Origin: Bacteriovoracaceae bacterium | Lineage (GTDB): Bacteria > Bdellovibrionota > Bacteriovoracia > Bacteriovoracales > Bacteriovoracaceae | Direction: 5' to 3' | Assembly: GCA_947448095.1 (NCBI GenBank) | Contig: CANFNN010000104.1 | Location: forward strand, 1-8,696 | Length of the DNA stretch: 8,696 nt | In this document: one piece after another, positions 5,074 to 8,696 of the stretch | Position numbering within the stretch: the stretch's first letter is position 1 | Layout: each line of letters starts with the position of its first letter | The notes under the pieces: model-generated | What the model saw: only the letters and a program-made list of their open reading frames with translations | What the model was told of the DNA's origin: nothing | The model's database searches: none | Program-made: the position numbers and the translations under genes

Positions 5074-7305
5074 GAGTTTTTGCAGAGGAGCAAACTTGAC
5101 CATAAATTTCTTTCTAATCCCGTCTCGAAATAAAATGGTCACTTTTTCTTCCGGCCCCATGCCTTCTGTATCAAGGATTGTTCCTTCTCCATACAGGGCG
5201 TGCATAATCTTTGATCCAGTGGGATGATTCGCTAAATTCTGTGGCTTTTTAGTCTGATAGACTTTTTCTCGATAGAAAACTGCGTCTTCAGAATTATTAG
5301 AACTTTGATCAAAGTCATTATAGGCGTGTTCATTAAAGTCAGATTTTCTTGGGCTCGACTGATAATTTTCCCATTTATAATAGCGAGAGGGAATTTCGTG
5401 TAAAAACTGGCTTGGGCCATTAAACTTCAAACTTCCCCAAAGCATTCTTCCTTGAGCAAAAGTAATAGTAAGCTGCTTCATCGCGCGAGTCATCGCGACA
5501 TAAAAAAGTCTACGCTCTTCTTCAATGGCCGTAGGTCCAACTTCTAGACTTTTATATGAAGGGAATATGTTCTCCTCCGCTCCAATCAAGAAAACGTAGG
5601 GATACTCAAGCCCTTTGGACCCATGGACAGTCATCAGGGAAACCAGTTCGCCCGATGTCTCCTCAGTCGTAGTATCTAAAGTGATTGTTTCAAGAAACTT
5701 AATCAGATTTGGTTCTGTTTCAGATTCTTCGAATTGCTTTACTGCACTCATAAGCTCTTCTAAGTTCTCTAGGCGCGCAGCTCCCTCGTGAGTTTTATCA
5801 GCACGGAGAAATTCGTAGTAACCGGATTCATTAAGAAGCTTCTCATAACTAACGGTTGGAGAATGATTTTTCTCTTCAAGAACCTGAACTTCCTGGATTA
5901 ATTGAACCAATTGATTAATGGCACTTTGAACTTTTCCGGAAAGAGATAAATGTTTAAATTCTGATTGGCCTTGAGCAATTTTTTCAATCAATTCAAATAA
6001 TGAGAGCTGAAGGCGGACAGCTTCGTCTTCAAGCTTTCGAAGTGAAGTCGCGCCAACTCCTCTGGCCGGAGTGTTGATGATTCTTGTGAGCGCCAGTGAA
6101 TCTTTTTTATTCACTACAACCCGCATATAAGAAATCATGTCCTTGACTTCTTTTCGGTCATAGAACTTGATTCCTGCTACTACCCGGTAAGGAAATTTTT
6201 CTTTTCTGAGAGCATCCTCAATGGTCCGAGAATGGGCATTATTTCGATAAAATATTGCAATATCTTTTAACGAGACGCCTTCATTAGCGATTAATTTAAT
6301 TTGATGAGCTATGTACTCGGCTTCTGCCCGATCATCCCGGCATTCAATGATCCTTATCTCATCTCCATCGTCATTATTGGTCCACATCTGCTTACCCTTA
6401 CGGGCAACATTGCGAGAAATAACTTCTGTTGCAGCTTCAATTATTTTTTTTGATGAACGATAATTCTGTTCAAGCTTTATGAGTTTGGCATCAGGAAAAA
6501 TGTTTTCATATTCCAGAATATTTCTAATATCCGCTCCACGCCAAGAATAGATAGACTGGTCTTCATCACCTACCACGCAAACATTTCGATGATGCTGACT
6601 AAGGAGTAAAATAAGTTCGAATTGAGCTCGATTGGTATCTTGATACTCATCGACTAATACATATTTAAATTTTTGTTGATACTTGGTAAGGACCTCGGGA
6701 AAAGTACGAAAGAGATTCAATACCCCAGTGATTAAGCCTCCAAAATCAACAGCATTACTGCGATGAAGTTCAGCTTCATAATCGAGAAAGATGTCCCACA
6801 TTCTTCTGTCTTCAGCGTATTTCTCGATTTCTTCGTTTCTTGGAAGGCCAATATAATAGGCACGGTTCTTGAGTCCATCAATATAGGCCGCAACAGTGTA
6901 GGGAGATAACTCTTTGGTGTTAATCCCTCTTTGGGCGAGAATACCTTTAATAATAGACTGTGATTCACCATCATCATAAATCGTAAAATTCTTACTTAAG
7001 CCCAAATAGGTCGCTTCCATTCGCAAAAGGCGTGCACAAAAAGCATGAAATGTTGTGACCTGCAAAGCTCCGACATTGATCTGAGTGTTCACAGACAATC
7101 GTTCACGCATTTCACGGGCAGCTTTATTAGAAAATGTAACGGCCAGAAGCTGAAAAGGACTCACGTGCTTTTCTTCCAGCAGATACTGAATGCGGGCGAC
7201 CAGAGTCCGGGTTTTTCCAGACCCAGCACCTGCAAGTATCATGACCGGACCATCGGTCATGAGCACTGCTTGCTTTTGAGATTCGTTTAAGAAATCAAGA
7301 TTCAT
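5071..7305 (-). CDS. PcrA/UvrD-type superfamily 1A DNA helicase
   Basis: A 744-residue ATP-dependent 3'-5' DNA helicase. This family acts in nucleotide-excision and mismatch repair, removes RecA filaments and resolves replication/transcription conflicts. All core motifs are intact: LNESQKQAV near residue 6 (Q motif region), AGAGSGKT at 25-32 (Walker A), TFSNKAAREM at 57-66 (Ia), VDEYQDTN at 218-225 (Walker B), GDEDQSIYSWRGA at 246-258 (III), EQNYRSS at 279-285 (IV), MTVHGSKGLEY at 558-568 (V) and RRLFYVAMTRA at 598-608 (VI). After a low-complexity Ser/Asn/Asp linker at about 645-690, residues 695-744 form the Tudor-like tail of PcrA/UvrD (YGEGTI, FRDGIRKKFMVKFAPL) that contacts RNA polymerase in studied members. 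PcrA, UvrD and Rep are hard to separate by eye; the tail argues against Rep. The ATG shares one base with the glmS stop (TAATG) and lacks a good Shine-Dalgarno, so reinitiation after glmS is likely. Confidence 0.95.
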   Translation of the reverse strand: MNLDFLNESQKQAVLMTDGPVMILAGAGSGKTRTLVARIQYLLEEKHVSPFQLLAVTFSNKAAREMRERLSVNTQINVGALQVTTFHAFCARLLRMEATYLGLSKNFTIYDDGESQSIIKGILAQRGINTKELSPYTVAAYIDGLKNRAYYIGLPRNEEIEKYAEDRRMWDIFLDYEAELHRSNAVDFGGLITGVLNLFRTFPEVLTKYQQKFKYVLVDEYQDTNRAQFELILLLSQHHRNVCVVGDEDQSIYSWRGADIRNILEYENIFPDAKLIKLEQNYRSSKKIIEAATEVISRNVARKGKQMWTNNDDGDEIRIIECRDDRAEAEYIAHQIKLIANEGVSLKDIAIFYRNNAHSRTIEDALRKEKFPYRVVAGIKFYDRKEVKDMISYMRVVVNKKDSLALTRIINTPARGVGATSLRKLEDEAVRLQLSLFELIEKIAQGQSEFKHLSLSGKVQSAINQLVQLIQEVQVLEEKNHSPTVSYEKLLNESGYYEFLRADKTHEGAARLENLEELMSAVKQFEESETEPNLIKFLETITLDTTTEETSGELVSLMTVHGSKGLEYPYVFLIGAEENIFPSYKSLEVGPTAIEEERRLFYVAMTRAMKQLTITFAQGRMLWGSLKFNGPSQFLHEIPSRYYKWENYQSSPRKSDFNEHAYNDFDQSSNNSEDAVFYREKVYQTKKPQNLANHPTGSKIMHALYGEGTILDTEGMGPEEKVTILFRDGIRKKFMVKFAPLQKL

Positions 7306-8696
7306 TATTCAACCGTTACGGATTTTGCCAAATTTCTTGGTTTATCGATGTCCGTACCTTTAAGTGAGGCTATGTGATACGCCAAGAATTGAAGGGCCAC
7401 ATTCACATAAAGTGGGCTTAAATTAGGAAGACCTTCAAAATCAAGACCAATAAAATGGTCAGCCAGATGCTCTAGCTCAGCCGAATCTTTAGGACCGACA
7501 ATGACTATTTTCCCTCTTCTGGCTTTTACTTCTTCAATATTAGAAACTGTTTTTTCAAATAGTTCAGGGCCAACGATGGCAATATTCACGATATGTTCAT
7601 CGATTAAAGCGATGGGACCATGCTTAAGTTCTCCCGCGGCGTAGCCTTCAGCATGAACGTAGGCAATTTCTTTTAATTTCAGCGCACCTTCTAGAGCAAT
7701 GGGAAAATACTTTCCACGGCCGGTAAAAATGAAACCATTTTTATTATAAATCTGAGCTGCTACTTCTTTTAGAGAGTCAGCACCAGCGCATAACTCAGCG
7801 ATGCGATTAGAAAGAAGCTGAATCTCTTTAAATAAAGAAGGATCATCCAAAGAGCCTTGCATCGCTCGACTCATCAAATAACCAGTTAAGGCCTGAAGAG
7901 TAAAAGCTTTAGTTGAGGCGACTCCAATTTCTACCCCAGCGTGGATCAGAAAGTTTTGATCACAATTCCTAAACAGTGTCGATCCTTCCACGTTCACAAT
8001 AGAAAAAGATTTTATGCCTTTTTCTTCACAAAGTTCCTGACAGGCCAAGGTGTCAGCCGTTTCACCTGATTGCGAGATAAAAAGACCAATTTCATCTTTG
8101 TTAAGAATTGGGTTTTTGTAGCGAAATTCAGAAGCGATGTCGACAGAAGCTGCCTGACGATTGATTTGCTCGAAATAATTTTTGATAACTAGGCCTGCAT
8201 GCCACGCGGTTCCGCAAGCAGTTAGATGCCAGCCCGCTGGTTTAAAGTTATTCAGTCCATCCAAAATTTTTCGGCCTTCATTTTTAATATAATAAGCAGC
8301 TAATTGATCAATAAGATTTGGCTGCTCATGTATCTCCTTAAGCATAAAATGCTCATAAGGACCCTTCGTTGTAGAATCCATCGTCATGGCGTTTGACTGT
8401 AATTTATAGCGACCAGACGGTGAGAGATCTAATTCATAAAAATTTATCGCCACTTCTGTTTCAGTCACAACGCTTTCACAAATGACAGCATCTTGTGGAA
8501 AATAAATACGTGGAGCAAATCCAATCAGGGCAAAAGGATCAGAAGAAACGAAAGCTTCTCTAGTTTCTTTGTTGTCACCAACAACTAGTGGAGCTGACCG
8601 TTTGAGGCAATAAAGTTTATCACTACCTTTTTCGATAATCACGAACGCAGAGTTTCCTGTGATAGTTGTAAAAGCTTTAGAAATGGATTGGAGAAC
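7305..8696 (-). CDS. glmS: Glutamine-fructose-6-phosphate aminotransferase GlmS (N-terminus beyond window)
   Basis: Makes glucosamine-6-phosphate from fructose-6-phosphate and glutamine, the first step towards UDP-GlcNAc for peptidoglycan and lipopolysaccharide. The frame is open to the right edge with 463 visible residues; about 145 residues, including the N-terminal catalytic Cys of the glutaminase domain, lie outside. The first visible residues, reading through GNSAFVIIEK and SAPLVVG, are the end of the glutaminase domain, so the GTG at 8642 is internal and not a start. The linker YEHFMLKEIHEQP is present, followed by two SIS sugar-isomerase domains: ACGTAWHAG, SQSGETADT and GVASTKAFT in the first, GRGKYFPIALEGALKLKEI and AEGYAAGELKHGP in the second. 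The tail DKPRNLAKSVTVE matches the family end, including the Lys equivalent to E. coli Lys603 that forms the Schiff base with the sugar. It is the most upstream visible gene of the minus-strand operon, and any promoter or control element lies beyond the edge. Confidence 0.96.
   Translation of the reverse strand, partial: VLQSISKAFTTITGNSAFVIIEKGSDKLYCLKRSAPLVVGDNKETREAFVSSDPFALIGFAPRIYFPQDAVICESVVTETEVAINFYELDLSPSGRYKLQSNAMTMDSTTKGPYEHFMLKEIHEQPNLIDQLAAYYIKNEGRKILDGLNNFKPAGWHLTACGTAWHAGLVIKNYFEQINRQAASVDIASEFRYKNPILNKDEIGLFISQSGETADTLACQELCEEKGIKSFSIVNVEGSTLFRNCDQNFLIHAGVEIGVASTKAFTLQALTGYLMSRAMQGSLDDPSLFKEIQLLSNRIAELCAGADSLKEVAAQIYNKNGFIFTGRGKYFPIALEGALKLKEIAYVHAEGYAAGELKHGPIALIDEHIVNIAIVGPELFEKTVSNIEEVKARRGKIVIVGPKDSAELEHLADHFIGLDFEGLPNLSPLYVNVALQFLAYHIASLKGTDIDKPRNLAKSVTVE

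Larger units (their letters stand above)
737..8696 (-). other. Tightly packed minus-strand operon: glmS to cNMP-domain gene
   Basis: Six annotated genes run in one direction with junctions of TAATG (7303-7307), a 48-base gap (5023-5070), ATGA (3136-3139), ATGA (2084-2087) and an eight-base overlap (1158-1165). No room is left for terminators, and no obvious internal promoter was seen by eye. A single transcript entering from the right edge, with coupled translation, is the simplest reading. The promoter is outside the window. Confidence 0.78.

Noticed and set aside
8640..8642. GTG as a start codon for glmS
   Set aside because: The frame stays open to the edge and the residues before it continue the GlmS glutaminase domain, so this GTG is an internal Val.
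1..8696. Defence island, mobile element or CRISPR array
   Set aside because: No repeats with spacers, transposase, integrase, restriction or toxin-antitoxin genes were seen. The helicase has a standard PcrA/UvrD layout rather than a defence-type fusion.

Overview
The window looks like ordinary chromosomal DNA from a fairly AT-rich Gram-negative bacterium. An AsmA-type inner-membrane-anchored protein implies an outer membrane. The mix of that protein, a FliG-like orphan, a short-form Ppx/GppA phosphatase and a free-standing cyclic-nucleotide-binding protein would suit Bdellovibrionota (Bacteriovorax/Bdellovibrio-like). That placement is an inference from gene style, not from a marker gene. I see no transposase, integrase, phage gene, CRISPR array, tRNA or rRNA, and nothing that suggests recent transfer.

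Layout. Bases 1-740 are read on the plus strand. They hold the 3' end of a coiled-coil protein gene (cut by the window edge) and then, 28 bases later with a strong ribosome binding site, a 144-residue protein that matches the middle-to-C-terminal part of the flagellar rotor protein FliG. From 737 to the right edge everything is on the minus strand. In transcription order the genes are: glmS (N-terminal part beyond the edge), a PcrA/UvrD-type helicase, an AsmA-like protein, mtnA, a Ppx/GppA-type phosphatase and a small cyclic-nucleotide-binding protein. The two blocks converge and their stop codons share the palindrome TTAA at 737-740.

The minus-strand block has the form of one operon. glmS and the helicase overlap as TAATG. 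AsmA-like and mtnA overlap as ATGA, as do mtnA and the phosphatase. The phosphatase and the last gene overlap by 8 bases. The only gap, 48 bases between the helicase and the AsmA-like gene, is filled by a possible 13-codon cistron. It has a strong Shine-Dalgarno and itself ends in an ATGA overlap with the AsmA-like start. Two genes (mtnA and the cyclic-nucleotide-binding protein) have longer possible starts that I reject in favour of internal ATGs with good ribosome binding sites.

Functionally the operon joins cell-envelope precursor synthesis (GlmS), DNA repair/transcription-coupled helicase work, envelope biogenesis or lipid transport (AsmA-like), methionine salvage (MtnA), polyphosphate or (p)ppGpp turnover (Ppx/GppA) and nucleotide sensing. 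No single pathway unites these, so shared expression is a safer reading than a shared pathway. I did not find a clear undescribed system. The points most worth a second look are the truncated FliG-like protein that lacks the rotor's torque residues, the mini-cistron before the AsmA-like gene, and the phosphatase/cyclic-nucleotide-binding pair.
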